DNA of 64,000 bases from the NCBI RefSeq assembly GCF_001567585.1, contig NZ_LRQV01000012.1:1-64000 (forward strand), written 5' to 3'. The notes beneath the pieces are model-generated. The model worked only from the letters and a program-made list of their open reading frames with translations. It searched no databases and was not told the DNA's origin. Positions 45,477 through 54,192 of this stretch are shown here, piece by piece. This stretch comes from Micromonospora rosaria (GTDB lineage Bacteria > Actinomycetota > Actinomycetes > Mycobacteriales > Micromonosporaceae). The translations under genes were made by a program, and so were the position numbers. Position 1 is the stretch's first letter, and every line of letters begins with the position of its first letter.

Positions 45477-46070
45477 ATGGACCAGCCGCCACCACAGCGC
45501 CGTCGGACCCCCGATCCCGGAGCCGGGGAGGTCGGCGAGCGGGTCCGCGCGCTACGGAGGCAGCGTGGGTTCTCCCTGTCGCACCTGGCCCGGCTGGCCG
45601 GGGTGGGCAAGGCCACCCTCTCCGGGCTGGAGAACGGCACCCGCAACCCGACCCTGGAGACGCTCTACGCGATCACCGCGCAACTCGGCGTACCGCTGAC
45701 CGCCGTGCTCTCCGGGCCGGCGCACGAGCCGGTGGTCCGGGGGGCGGCGGTCACCGCCACCCTGCTGGAGGTGTTCACCGAGGCCGAGGCGACGTTCGAG
45801 CTGTACCGGATGCGGGTCGCCCCCGGGCCGGGACAGCTCTCCCCGGCGCACCAGCCCGGGGTCACCGAGCACGTCACCGTCTTCAGTGGGGTGTTGCGGG
45901 CCGGGCCGGCGGACGCCCCGTCGACCGCCACCACCGGCGGGCACCTACGCTGGGTCTCCGACGTGCCGCACAGTTACGCCGCGCTCGGCGACGAGGAGGT
46001 CCAGGCCACCCTCCTGCTGCGCTATCCGGGACGTACCCGGCTTTTTCCGAACCTCGACGGTAGTGCGTAG
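45477..46070 (+). CDS. XRE-family regulator with C-terminal cupin domain
   Basis: 197 residues. Helix-turn-helix at about 20-75 (VRALRRQRGFSLSHLARLAGVGKATLSGLENGTRNPTLETLYAITAQL) and a cupin fold at about 85-190. The cupin histidines are partly retained (PAHQPGVTEHVTVFSG). Members of this class sense small ligands and repress adjacent catabolic or transport genes; here the divergent BenE-type transporter. Confidence 0.9.
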   Translation: MDQPPPQRRRTPDPGAGEVGERVRALRRQRGFSLSHLARLAGVGKATLSGLENGTRNPTLETLYAITAQLGVPLTAVLSGPAHEPVVRGAAVTATLLEVFTEAEATFELYRMRVAPGPGQLSPAHQPGVTEHVTVFSGVLRAGPADAPSTATTGGHLRWVSDVPHSYAALGDEEVQATLLLRYPGRTRLFPNLDGSA

Positions 46071-46105
46071 AGACGGCGGCGGGGTGTTCTTGGCAAGCTT
46101 GACCC

Positions 46106-46825
46106 ATGACGCTGATCCTCCGCTCGGCCATCATCAATGACGTCGGCCTGGTCCGGACGAACAACGAGGACTCGGCCCTCGCCGGGGACCGCCTGGTGGC
46201 GGTGGCCGACGGCATGGGCGGACTGCCCGCCGGCGAGCTGGCCAGCGAGATCGTCATCCGGATCCTGGACGAGCTGACCCCGCCGTTCGGGACCGCCGAG
46301 GCAGCCGACGCGCTCGCCGCCGTGGTGAGCACCGCCAACCAGCGCATCCGGGCCGCCATCACCGCCGACCCGGCGCGCGAGGGCATGGGTACGACGCTGA
46401 CCGCCGGGCTGCTCGCCGGGGACACCCTGGTCCTGGCGCAGGTCGGCGACTCCCGGTGCTACCTGTTGCGGGACACCGAGCTGACCCAGCTGACCCGGGA
46501 CGACACCTTCGTCCAGGCGCTGGTCGACCAGGGCGCGCTCACCCCGGCGCAGGCCCGGCAGCACCCGCAGCGCTCCCTGGTGACCCGGGCGGTGCAGGGC
46601 GTCGACGCCCCACCGGCGATCGGCACGGTCACCGTCTACCCCGGGGACCGGCTGCTGCTGTGCAGCGACGGGCTCTCCGACTACGTCGACGACCAGGCGA
46701 TCGGGGCCGCCCTCGGGACGTACTACGACCGCCAGCACTGCGGCGAGCAACTGGTGAAGCTGGCCCACCAGGCCGGTGCCCCGGACAACGTCACCGTCGT
46801 GGTCACCGACGTCGCCACCGACTGA
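46106..46825 (+). CDS. PP2C-family protein serine/threonine phosphatase
   Basis: 239 residues, a single PP2C domain of the PstP/Stp type without a membrane anchor. Motifs are VRTNNEDSAL, VADGMGGLPAG, GTTLTAGLL, VGDSRCYLLRD, LLCSDGLSDYV and DNVTVVV. It would dephosphorylate Ser/Thr-kinase substrates. The gap to the previous gene is 35 bases, so co-transcription is possible. Confidence 0.92.
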   Translation: MTLILRSAIINDVGLVRTNNEDSALAGDRLVAVADGMGGLPAGELASEIVIRILDELTPPFGTAEAADALAAVVSTANQRIRAAITADPAREGMGTTLTAGLLAGDTLVLAQVGDSRCYLLRDTELTQLTRDDTFVQALVDQGALTPAQARQHPQRSLVTRAVQGVDAPPAIGTVTVYPGDRLLLCSDGLSDYVDDQAIGAALGTYYDRQHCGEQLVKLAHQAGAPDNVTVVVTDVATD

Positions 46826-46831
46826 CCGCCC

Positions 46832-46867
46832 CGCCGCCCTGCGTCCCGGCCGGGACGCAGGGCGGCG
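46832..46867. terminator. Perfect 36-bp palindrome, bidirectional terminator
   Basis: Two 18-nt arms meet with no spacer (46832-46849 and 46850-46867), starting CGCCGCCCTGCG, in the 49-base gap between convergent genes. Confidence 0.8.
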
Positions 46868-46874
46868 CGCCCGG

Positions 46875-47456
46875 TCACACCTTGTACGGCCGCGCGGCCC
46901 GGCCCTCCGTCAACGTCCGGGCCCACCAGACGAGCCGGTCCAGCAGCACGTGGGCGGCGGCGGTGCACTCGTCCCGCTCGACCGGGAGCCCGTGCTCGTC
47001 GAACAACCGCGACGCGCCGTGGAAGCTGACGGTGTCCCGGATGGTCGTGGCGTGCACCTCCGCGAAGACGGCGCGCAGGTGCTCGACCGCGCGCAGCCCA
47101 CCGGAGACCCCGCCGTACGAGACGAAGGCGACGGGCTTCGTCTGCCACTCCTCGTAGAACCAGTCGATGGCGTTCTTCAGCGGGGCCGGGTAGCTGTGGT
47201 TGTACTCGGGAGTCACCACGACGAACGCCTCGGCGTCCGCCAACCGGGCCCGCGTCCTGGCGAGGTCGGTGGCCGTCCGGGTGGCCGAGGCGTCCAGCGT
47301 GGCCGGCAGGTCGACGTCGGCCAGGTCGACGACCGTCACGGCGACGTCGTCCCGCGTGGCGGCCTCCCGGGCGAACCACGTCGACACGGTCGGGGCGAAG
47401 CGGCCGACCCTGGTGCTGCCGACGATGACGGCGACCTTGACTGGCTGATCAGACAT
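46875..47456 (-). CDS. NADPH-dependent FMN reductase
   Basis: 193 residues, flavodoxin-like. IVGSTRVGRFAPTVSTWF is the FMN-phosphate loop and TPEYNHSYPAPLKNAIDWFYEEW the central family signature (as in SsuE- or azoreductase-like proteins). It reduces FMN or quinones with NADPH. ATG at 47456 with AGGGATC upstream; a longer frame exists but its N-terminal extension looks non-coding. Confidence 0.9.
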   Translation of the reverse strand: MSDQPVKVAVIVGSTRVGRFAPTVSTWFAREAATRDDVAVTVVDLADVDLPATLDASATRTATDLARTRARLADAEAFVVVTPEYNHSYPAPLKNAIDWFYEEWQTKPVAFVSYGGVSGGLRAVEHLRAVFAEVHATTIRDTVSFHGASRLFDEHGLPVERDECTAAAHVLLDRLVWWARTLTEGRAARPYKV

Positions 47457-47553
47457 GAGCGATCCCTGAGGTCGAGGACATTGGTGCGTGTCTGTGTGAC
47501 CGTATGTACTCAACCCGGGTTGAGGGCAAGCCGGCTCCGCCATGTCGAACGAG

Positions 47554-47587
47554 ACGGCGGGGCGGCCTCACCGGGCCGCCCCGCCGT
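47554..47587 (-). terminator. Hairpin terminator after the cellulase gene
   Basis: Perfect 13-nt arms ACGGCGGGGCGGC (47554-47566) and its complement (47575-47587) with an 8-base loop, 13 bases beyond the stop of the cellulase gene. Confidence 0.78.
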
Positions 47588-47600
47588 ACGCAGGTCACCG

Positions 47601-49226
47601 TCAGTTGGTGGGAAAGTTGTCCGGGGTACGGATCCGGTCCCGGATCCACACGCCGGCCGGCTTGAGCACGCCGGTCCCGGTGTACGAGGTGCCGTTGCAG
47701 GTGCCGGTGGTGAAGACCGCGCCACTGCGGAAGTCGTCGGAGAAGTTCCAGTTGACCCAACTGATCTTCTTCGTCGCCATCAGGTCGAGGTACTGCTGGG
47801 CCCGGGTGAAGTCGTTCGCGCCGTCACCGGAGGCGGTCTGGGTGCCGAACTCGGTGACGAAGATCGGCAGCCGGTCGGCGGCCCGGGACAGCGCGTTCAG
47901 GTACGACGTGCCGTGCGAGGCGGCGTAGAAGTGGAACGTGTACATGATGTTCGTCGCGTCGACCGGGTTGTTGATGATCTCGGTCTCCGACGAGCCCTCG
48001 GAGAGGCCGAGCGACGACCAGGCGCGGGTGCCCACCAGGACCACCCCGTCCGGGTCCTGCGCCCGGATCACCGGGATGATCTGCTCGGCGTAGCTCTTGA
48101 TCGACGACCAGCTCACGCCGTTCGGCTCGTTGGCGATCTCGTACAGGATGTTGGTCTTGTCCTTGTGCCGCTGGGCGATCTCGGTGAAGAAGGTCCGGGC
48201 CCGCGCCAGGTTGTGGTTCGGGTCGCCCGGGGTGAGCATGTGCCAGTCGACAATGGCGTACATGCCCCGGGCGGTGGCCCGCTCGATGTAGTCGTGCACC
48301 CGGTCGGTGAACAGGCGCGGGTTGGTCTCGTAGCCGTCCTCCTGGATGTACATCGAGATGCGCAGCACGTCGGCGTTCCAGTCGGTGGCGAGCGCGTCCA
48401 GGGAGGCGTTGTTGACACACTGGGCGTACCACTGGATGCCGTGGGTGCTCATGCCGCGCAACTGGATCGGCTGGCCGTACCGGTTGCAGAGCTGGACGCC
48501 GCAGACCCGGAGCTGGCCGTTGACCGCGGCGGGGGTGCCGCCGACCCCGCTGCCCGGCGCGGTGGTGACGGTCAGCGCGCCGGTCTGGGCGGAGGTGTTG
48601 CCGGCCGCGTCGCGGGCCCGCACGGAGAAGCTGTACCCGGTCGAGGGGCTCAGGCCGCCGACGGTGGCGGTGGTGCCGGTGACGGTGGCGGCGAGCGCGC
48701 CGCCCCGGTACACGTCGTAGCCGGTAACGCCGACGTTGTCGGTCGAGGCGTTCCAGGCCAACGACACGCTCGACGAGGTCGTGCCGGTGGCGCGCAGGTT
48801 GCCCGGCACGCTGGGCGCCTGGGTGTCGCCGCCCCCGGCGCAGGGCCCACCGTTGACGGTGCAGTTCGCGGGCGTACCGCTGCCGGTCACGACGAACCCG
48901 AAGGTGGTGGACGCGCCGGCGGCCAGCGTGCCGTTCCAGGAGCGGTTGGTGAAGGTGTGCCGGTTGCCGGTGCTGGCGTGCAGGGCGTCCCAGGAGCTAC
49001 CCAGGGTCGACCCGGCCGGCAGGTCGAACTCGACCCGCCAACTGGTGATGGTCGCACCGGTGTCGTTACGGACGGTGAAGCGTGCCTCGTAGCCACCGCC
49101 CCAGTCCTGGACCTTGGCGAAGCTGGCGGTCGCGGCGCTCGCGCTGCCGGGCGTGACCAGCAGGCCACCGGCGATGGCGAGCGCGGCGGCGCAGATCCCG
49201 GCCACCGTCGTGCGCAGTCTGGACAT
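47601..49226 (-). CDS. Secreted modular endoglucanase: CBM2, fibronectin III, GH5
   Basis: 541 residues. A signal peptide (about 1-31, cleavage near ASA-ATA) is followed by a family 2 cellulose-binding module (about 33-130; Trp42, Trp63, Trp97 and a disulfide pair Cys122-Cys129), a fibronectin type III domain (138-223) and a GH5 catalytic domain (235-541). Proton donor Glu367 (EIANEPNG) and nucleophile Glu459 (VTEFGTQ) are present. It cuts internal beta-1,4 links in cellulose outside the cell. It is a single gene with its own promoter and terminator; I saw no CebR-type operator. Confidence 0.95.
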   Translation of the reverse strand: MSRLRTTVAGICAAALAIAGGLLVTPGSASAATASFAKVQDWGGGYEARFTVRNDTGATITSWRVEFDLPAGSTLGSSWDALHASTGNRHTFTNRSWNGTLAAGASTTFGFVVTGSGTPANCTVNGGPCAGGGDTQAPSVPGNLRATGTTSSSVSLAWNASTDNVGVTGYDVYRGGALAATVTGTTATVGGLSPSTGYSFSVRARDAAGNTSAQTGALTVTTAPGSGVGGTPAAVNGQLRVCGVQLCNRYGQPIQLRGMSTHGIQWYAQCVNNASLDALATDWNADVLRISMYIQEDGYETNPRLFTDRVHDYIERATARGMYAIVDWHMLTPGDPNHNLARARTFFTEIAQRHKDKTNILYEIANEPNGVSWSSIKSYAEQIIPVIRAQDPDGVVLVGTRAWSSLGLSEGSSETEIINNPVDATNIMYTFHFYAASHGTSYLNALSRAADRLPIFVTEFGTQTASGDGANDFTRAQQYLDLMATKKISWVNWNFSDDFRSGAVFTTGTCNGTSYTGTGVLKPAGVWIRDRIRTPDNFPTN

Positions 49227-49276
49227 TCCACTCCCTCTGTCGTCGCGGGGTAGGTGCAGACACGCGTCGAAACAGA

Positions 49277-49305
49277 AAGGTAAAGAACATTTACAGTACG
49301 GTCAA
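49277..49305 (-). promoter_or_regulatory. Sigma-70-type promoter for the cellulase gene
   Basis: Minus strand: TTGACC, 17-base spacer, TACCTT, ending about 50 bases before ATG at 49226. The AT-rich spacer stands out. The other 200 bases up to the tRNA show nothing else I can support. Confidence 0.6.
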
Positions 49306-49534
49306 CCCATCGGCCGCACGCCACCGCATCGACAGGCCTCTTCGCCAGGGGGCACCGGAGCTGGGATCGGAGCACCAGCGGCAGCATCGATGGACGGAAT
49401 CGGTACGCTCGGCCGCCGGCGTCGGCCCGGTCGCGGCCCACCCCCGCGCCGGTCTCCCGGGCCGCCGCAGGGCTGGCGTCAACCGGACAGCGGCGCGCCG
49501 CGCCGCCACGGTTCGGGTAGCCTAATGGATCAAC

Positions 49535-49607
49535 GGGCCGTTAGCTCAATCGGCAGAGCTGGGGACTTTTAATCCCTAGGTTCTGGGTTCGAGTCCCAGG
49601 CGGCCCA
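49535..49607 (+). tRNA. tRNA-Lys (anticodon TTT)
   Basis: 73 bases that fold as a cloverleaf: acceptor GGGCCGT/GCGGCCC with discriminator A, D-arm TTAGCTCAATCGGCAGAGC, anticodon arm GGGGACTTTTAATCCC with TTT in the loop, and T-arm CTGGGTTCGAGTCCCAG. The CCA end is not encoded. The gene is followed at once by the less GC-rich AbiE-like module. Confidence 0.96.
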
Positions 49608-49735
49608 CTCTCTCTCCTCCAGGCCGACGCCTGTCGCGGCAGTTGCCACGCGATCACGGCCGGGTTGGCAGCGCAGGCCATCAACAAGTCTCCAGAAACC
49701 CTCACCTGGCAGGCAACCTTTCCCCAGGGCACGAG

Positions 49736-49813
49736 TTTTCTGCTAGAGGAAACAAGAGAAAGCCGCATCATGTTTCCCAATCAGGCAGAGTTTCCTCTAG
49801 CAGGAAACTCTGC
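49736..49813. promoter_or_regulatory. Two related palindromes before the AbiE-like module
   Basis: Site 1 (49736-49752) is TTTTCT-GCTAG-AGGAAA, arms with one mismatch. Site 2 (49785-49813) has perfect 12-nt arms GCAGAGTTTCCT and AGGAAACTCTGC around CTAGC, the reverse complement of the site 1 centre. Directly after it GCGACGTGG occurs twice (49812 and 49828). Probable autoregulatory operators, as AbiEi-type antitoxins bind inverted repeats at their own promoter. Confidence 0.6.
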
Positions 49814-49832
49814 GACGTGGGAAAATCGCGAC

Positions 49833-50936
49833 GTGGTGAGGTACAGCGAGGGGGCGCTGCTGGCCCAGGCGCGCACGCAGCTGGCGGCGCTGCTACCCGA
49901 GGACTTCGAACTCGGCGAGGCGGTGCTCGACGACCAGGGGCCGTTCGACGGTCCAGACGCGGTCTGGCAGCTACGCGAGCAGCACGCGGGATACGGGTTG
50001 ATCCTGGTGGAGGCAAAGCAGTCGCTGACCCCCCGCGACGTGTCCCGGCTGCGGGAGCGCTTGTCCGGCCCGGTCATGCGTCTCATGCGCGGTCCAACCG
50101 TGCTGGTGGTAGCTCCGTGGCTGAGCCCACGGACACGAGCCCTGCTGGAGGAGGCGGGACACTCCTACCTGGACCTCACGGGCAATGTCCGATTCCGGAT
50201 CGACCGACCAGCGGTTTATCTCAGGCTCCAAGGAGCCGACCGTGACCCAAACCCGAAACCGCAATCTCAGGCTCGGTTGCAGGGCCCGAAGGCAAGACGG
50301 CTGGTGCGACTGCTGGTCGAGGCGACCCCCCCGTATCGCTCGAAGTCGCTGGCCGAGGCGGCCGGACTCACGCCCGGTTACGTATCGAAGGTGCTGTCCT
50401 CACTCGATGAACAGGCTCTGGTCGAGCGAAACCAACGAGGGTTGGTTGAGCACGTCGACTGGCCGGCGCTGCTGTTGTCCAGCGCAGGCAGCTACGACAT
50501 GTTGCGCAACAATCAGGCCAGCACGTTCATCGCGCAGGAGGGTGCCCGGGCACTGTACGCCCGGATACTCGCCGATATCCGTCGGCCGGACGTGGTGTTG
50601 ACGGGATCATTCGCGGCTTCCAGCATTGCGCAGGTGGCAGCGCCAGCCCAACTGGTGCTCTACGTGGCCGATCCGGAATTGATGCGCCGCTTCGGCCGGC
50701 TTCTGCCAACCGACCGAGGTGCCGACGTCGTCCTACTCAAGCCGGAGGATACGGCGCAGGTCGAAGGCACCCGCACCACCGACGACGGATTACGACAGGT
50801 AGGACTGGGACAACTGGTGCTCGACTGCTTGGGCGGCAATGGCCGGCTGCCCGAAGAAGGGCAGGCTGTGTTGGACTGGATGCGCGCTCATGAGGACGAG
50901 TGGCGGCGACCGGATTTGCCACGGCTCGATCGGTAA
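49833..50936 (+). CDS. AbiEi-like winged-helix protein with a PD-(D/E)XK-like N-terminal domain
   Basis: 367 residues from the GTG at 49833 (ATG at 49770 and GTG at 49836 are alternatives; the 49770 start would read through the palindrome). Residues 41-63 contain P41-D42, then 17 residues, then E60-A-K62-Q in a beta-strand (LILVEAKQS), the spacing of a PD-(D/E)XK nuclease site. Next LVVAPWLSPRTRALLEEAGHSYLDLTGNVRF, a segment I associate with type IV antitoxins. A winged helix follows (about 155-205) and a C-terminal domain with VVLTGSFAASS. Codon use is less GC-rich than in neighbours. Ten bases separate it from the nucleotidyltransferase gene. Probable antitoxin or defence component; nuclease activity is an inference. 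Confidence 0.7.
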   Translation: MVRYSEGALLAQARTQLAALLPEDFELGEAVLDDQGPFDGPDAVWQLREQHAGYGLILVEAKQSLTPRDVSRLRERLSGPVMRLMRGPTVLVVAPWLSPRTRALLEEAGHSYLDLTGNVRFRIDRPAVYLRLQGADRDPNPKPQSQARLQGPKARRLVRLLVEATPPYRSKSLAEAAGLTPGYVSKVLSSLDEQALVERNQRGLVEHVDWPALLLSSAGSYDMLRNNQASTFIAQEGARALYARILADIRRPDVVLTGSFAASSIAQVAAPAQLVLYVADPELMRRFGRLLPTDRGADVVLLKPEDTAQVEGTRTTDDGLRQVGLGQLVLDCLGGNGRLPEEGQAVLDWMRAHEDEWRRPDLPRLDR

Positions 50937-50946
50937 GGTGAATTCC

Positions 50947-51807
50947 ATGCCCATGGCCAGGCCGGTTACCGATCCGCTGTACATCGCGGCACGACGGGTC
51001 CTACTGGACGCCTTGGCGGCACTGGCCGAGCACCGCCAGGCAGTGATTCTGGCTGGCGCACAGGCGATCTACGTGCGCACCGGTGACGCTGACCTGGACG
51101 CCAGTGTCGCGCCCTACACCACCGACGCCGACCTCACTCTGGATCCGCGAGTGTTGGGCCCGGACCCACGGATCGAGGAGGCCATGACGGCGGCAGGCTT
51201 CCAACTGATTTCTGAACCAGGAATCTGGACAGCCGCCACCAAGGTGGACGGGAACCACGTGGTGGTGCCGGTGGACCTGCTCGTACCGGCCACGATGGTG
51301 GCCGGCAACCGGGCAGCGAAGTTGCCCGACCACGGGAACCGTGCCGCCCGGCGCACTCCAGGCCTGGAGGCCGCTGTGGCCGACCACAGCGATGTCCTGA
51401 TCTCCAGCCTGGAGCCGCAGATCGACGCCCGACAGTTGCTGGTGCCGGTGGCGGGCACAGCGGCGTTACTCGTGGCCAAGGCACACAAGCTGCACGACCG
51501 GATCCAGTCGCGCAGGCCGGATCGACCGGATCGACTCAAGCCGAAGGATGCCGGTGACGTACTCCGGCTCATGCAGGCGGAACCGCCCGAGCAGGTGGGT
51601 CGACGACTGCGTGAACTCGCCGAGGACGACATTGCTGGTGCGAACGTGCGCGACGGGGTGCAGCGGCTTCAGGATCTGTTCGGCCGGCGGCGCTCACCTG
51701 GTGTCGAACTGGCGGTGGATGCTCTGCGGGCAGCCCTTCCAGAGGAGACCGTCCGGGCTTTGGCGACCGCGTACACGGCCGCGCTCATGAGTGGCTACAC
51801 CGGCTGA
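50947..51807 (+). CDS. AbiEii-like nucleotidyltransferase
   Basis: 286 residues. VILAGAQAIYVRTG (replacing the usual GG/GS loop) and TTDADLTLD with the metal-binding pair Asp60/Asp62 mark a DNA polymerase beta-type nucleotidyltransferase of the AbiEii/AbiGii toxin group. KAHKLHDRIQSRRPDRPDRLKPKDAGD is the conserved Lys/Asp-rich segment. In the AbiE system this protein is the toxin, neutralised by AbiEi at the operon level. ATG follows AAGGTG; co-transcribed with 49833-50936. Confidence 0.8.
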   Translation: MPMARPVTDPLYIAARRVLLDALAALAEHRQAVILAGAQAIYVRTGDADLDASVAPYTTDADLTLDPRVLGPDPRIEEAMTAAGFQLISEPGIWTAATKVDGNHVVVPVDLLVPATMVAGNRAAKLPDHGNRAARRTPGLEAAVADHSDVLISSLEPQIDARQLLVPVAGTAALLVAKAHKLHDRIQSRRPDRPDRLKPKDAGDVLRLMQAEPPEQVGRRLRELAEDDIAGANVRDGVQRLQDLFGRRRSPGVELAVDALRAALPEETVRALATAYTAALMSGYTG

Positions 51808-51935
51808 CGGATAGTCGAAGCCCAGGGCAGCGGAGAGGTGACACCTCCGGCGCAGGCGACTCGGGTATAGCCGAGCGGGGCGTCCCGAGCGACGATCCCG
51901 GCCGGTACGGGGCAGCGCGGCGGGGGCCCGAACCG

Positions 51936-51941
51936 TAGCGT
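51936..51941 (+). promoter_or_regulatory. Leaderless -10 box for the 121-residue membrane protein
   Basis: TAGCGT, seven bases before ATG at 51949, without a ribosome site. The 140 bases between the AbiE-like module and this gene hold no other clear signal; no copy of the tRNA 3' end is seen. Confidence 0.45.
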
Positions 51942-51948
51942 CCTCGTC

Positions 51949-52314
51949 ATGTCCGGAAGCGACGTCGGCACGCCCTTCCGCCCCGGTCGCCTGGACCGGC
52001 GTCGGGATCTCGCCGGTTGGCTGGTGACACCCCTGGCCACGCTCATGGCGGCGCCCGTGCTGGTCTGCGTCGCCACGATGGTGTCGACGATGACGGGCAG
52101 CTTCGACCGGCCACCACGGCTCTGCGACACCGGGCTGGAGAACCGTTGCGAGGAGATCACCCTCGCGATGCTGGCGGGGCACGTGGTGGCCTTCACCGCA
52201 GGGTGGCTCCTGCTCTGGGCGGTGCCGTGGTGGCGCGGCCTGCGCACGGTACGGATCGTGCTGGCCGTGGTCGCCTGTGCCGTCCTGGCCGCCGCACCGC
52301 TGCGAATGGGCTGA
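51949..52314 (+). CDS. Small hypothetical membrane protein
   Basis: 121 residues with three hydrophobic helices (about 25-50, 72-92 and 98-118). An extracytoplasmic loop between the first two has two cysteines (Cys59 and Cys67), which could form a disulfide. The N-terminus is basic and cytoplasmic. No family recognised. Confidence 0.7.
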   Translation: MSGSDVGTPFRPGRLDRRRDLAGWLVTPLATLMAAPVLVCVATMVSTMTGSFDRPPRLCDTGLENRCEEITLAMLAGHVVAFTAGWLLLWAVPWWRGLRTVRIVLAVVACAVLAAAPLRMG

Positions 52315-52336
52315 GGTGCGCCGCTGCGGAAGGTGC

Positions 52337-52372
52337 GGTGTGCCGTCCGCCGGACCACGCGGACGGCACACC
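52337..52372. terminator. Hairpin terminator between convergent genes
   Basis: Perfect 14-nt arms GGTGTGCCGTCCGC (52337-52350) and GCGGACGGCACACC (52359-52372), loop of eight bases. Confidence 0.8.
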
Positions 52373-52375
52373 TGC

Positions 52376-53365
52376 TCAGGAGGCGATCTGGATCTTGCGG
52401 CCGACGCCTGCCCGGAACTGGGCCATCGCCTCGGCGTACCGGTCCAGGGGGAAGCGGTGGCTGATGAAGACCGCCGGGTCCAGGACGCCGGCCGCGAAGA
52501 GTTCGCCGGCCCGCTCGAAGCTGTGCAGCACCGCCATCGAGCCGGTCACCGTGATCTCCTGGTTGTAGACCCGGTACGGCTCGACGGTGGCCCGGGTCCT
52601 GTACTCGGCGACGCCGAACTGGAGGAACGTCCCGGCCGGGGCGACCCGGCGCAGACCGTCGTCGATGGCCGCCTGCACCCCGGTACAGTCGATCACCACG
52701 TCCCAGCCGCGTGGCCGGGTCAGCTCGTCGGCGCTGGCGGCGTGGGCCGAGCAGCCCAGTTTCACGGCGGTGGCCAGCCGGTCCGGGTTGGGGTCCAGCA
52801 CGCTGACGCTCGCCGCGCCGCAGCGCTTGGCCAACTCCAGCATCATCAGCCCCATGGTGCCGGCACCGTAGATCAGGTAGTGGTCGGCGAGCCGCCGGGG
52901 CAGCACGTCGAAGCCGCGTACGGCACAGGAGAGCGGCTCGATCAGCGCGGCGTCGGCCGGGGCGACCCCCTCGGGGAGGGTGACGCAGTTGCGGACCGGG
53001 GCGACCGCGTACTCGGCGGCCCCGCCGGGGACGGTGACACCGATGGCGTTCCACCGTTCGCAGAGGTTGCCCCGGCCGCGCCGGCACTGGTAGCACTCCT
53101 GGCAGTGCAGGGACGGGTCGACGGCGACCGGGTCGCCGATCCGGACCTCGGTGACGTCCTGTCCGACGGCGACGACCGTGCCGGCGAACTCGTGCCCCGG
53201 CACGATCGGGTACGCGGGCGCGAACTCGCCGTCCATGATGTGCAGGTCGGTGCCGCAGATCCCGCACCCGGCCACCTCGACGACCACGTCGCGCGGTCCG
53301 GGGGTGGGGTCCGGTACGGACTCGACGCTGATTTGTCCCGGCGTGACGATGACTGCTGCCTTCAC
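52376..53365 (-). CDS. Zinc-dependent medium-chain alcohol/polyol dehydrogenase
   Basis: 329 residues. Catalytic zinc ligands sit in GCGICGTDLH and GHEFAG, structural zinc cysteines in CQECYQCRRGRGNLC, and the Rossmann loop is GAGTMGLMMLELA. It should oxidise a sugar alcohol to a ketose with NAD+. Encoded last in an operon with a polyol-type ABC transporter (ATGA overlap with the permease gene), so the imported polyol is its probable substrate. Confidence 0.92.
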   Translation of the reverse strand: MKAAVIVTPGQISVESVPDPTPGPRDVVVEVAGCGICGTDLHIMDGEFAPAYPIVPGHEFAGTVVAVGQDVTEVRIGDPVAVDPSLHCQECYQCRRGRGNLCERWNAIGVTVPGGAAEYAVAPVRNCVTLPEGVAPADAALIEPLSCAVRGFDVLPRRLADHYLIYGAGTMGLMMLELAKRCGAASVSVLDPNPDRLATAVKLGCSAHAASADELTRPRGWDVVIDCTGVQAAIDDGLRRVAPAGTFLQFGVAEYRTRATVEPYRVYNQEITVTGSMAVLHSFERAGELFAAGVLDPAVFISHRFPLDRYAEAMAQFRAGVGRKIQIAS

Positions 53366-54192
53366 TTGACCGCCCCCATGGAGAGTCCTCGGACGAGTTG
53401 TTTCTGGGCGATCCAGCCGGCCAGCACGACCGGCAGCGACACGATGGTGGCCGCCGCGCAGAGCCGGGCGAGGAAGAGCCCTTCGGAGGTGACGAAGCCG
53501 ACCAGGAAGATCGGCGCGGTGCCGGCCCGGGTGGCGGTCAGGTTGACCGCGAAGAAGAACTCGTTCCAGCTGAAGATGAAGCAGATCAGCGCGGTGGCGG
53601 CCAGGCCGGGCGCGACGATCGGGAGCAGGATCCGCCGGATCGTGACCAGCAGGCTGGCGCCGTCCATCGCCGCCGCCTCGATCAGCGCCGTCGGCACCTC
53701 CAGCAGGAACGAGCGCATCATCCAGACCGCGAGCGGCAGGTTCATGGCCGTGTAGAGCACGACCATGGTCCAGATGTTGTCCAGCATGCCGACCTGCTTG
53801 ACCAGCAGGTAGATCGGCAGCAGCGCGGCGACCACCGGCAGCATCTTCGTGCTGATGAAGAAGAACAGCACGTCGCGCCAGCGTTCGACCGGCCGGATCG
53901 ACAGCGCGTACGCCGCCGGGGTGGCCAGCACCAGCACCAGCAGGGTGGAGACCACGCTGGCCGTCATCGAGTTGAGCAGGTACGGCAGCAGGTCCCGGTC
54001 GAAGACCTGCCGGTAGCCGTCGAGGGCCGGGCTGAAGAACCAGGACGGCGGGTTGCTGGCGGCGTCCACCTCCCGCTTGAACCCGGTCAGCACCATCCAG
54101 AGCACCGGCAGGAAGAACAGCAGCCCGGCGAGCCAGGCCAGCACGGTCCAGAGCCCCCCGGCCGTGTCGGCGGGACGAGAGCGGGTGGTCAT
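53362..54192 (-). CDS. ABC transporter permease (second, MalG-like)
   Basis: 276 residues, six helices. The EAA loop that contacts the ATPase reads EAAAMDGASLLVTIRRILLPIVAPG. Start and stop both overlap neighbours (ATGA). No ATPase gene is in the operon, so it may use a shared MsiK-type ATPase, as many actinobacterial sugar importers do. Confidence 0.93.
   Translation of the reverse strand: MTTRSRPADTAGGLWTVLAWLAGLLFFLPVLWMVLTGFKREVDAASNPPSWFFSPALDGYRQVFDRDLLPYLLNSMTASVVSTLLVLVLATPAAYALSIRPVERWRDVLFFFISTKMLPVVAALLPIYLLVKQVGMLDNIWTMVVLYTAMNLPLAVWMMRSFLLEVPTALIEAAAMDGASLLVTIRRILLPIVAPGLAATALICFIFSWNEFFFAVNLTATRAGTAPIFLVGFVTSEGLFLARLCAAATIVSLPVVLAGWIAQKQLVRGLSMGAVK

Noticed and set aside
49535..52000. 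Integrated element bounded by tRNA-Lys attachment sites
   Set aside because: No integrase is present and I found no second copy of the tRNA 3' end downstream, so only the position suggests integration.
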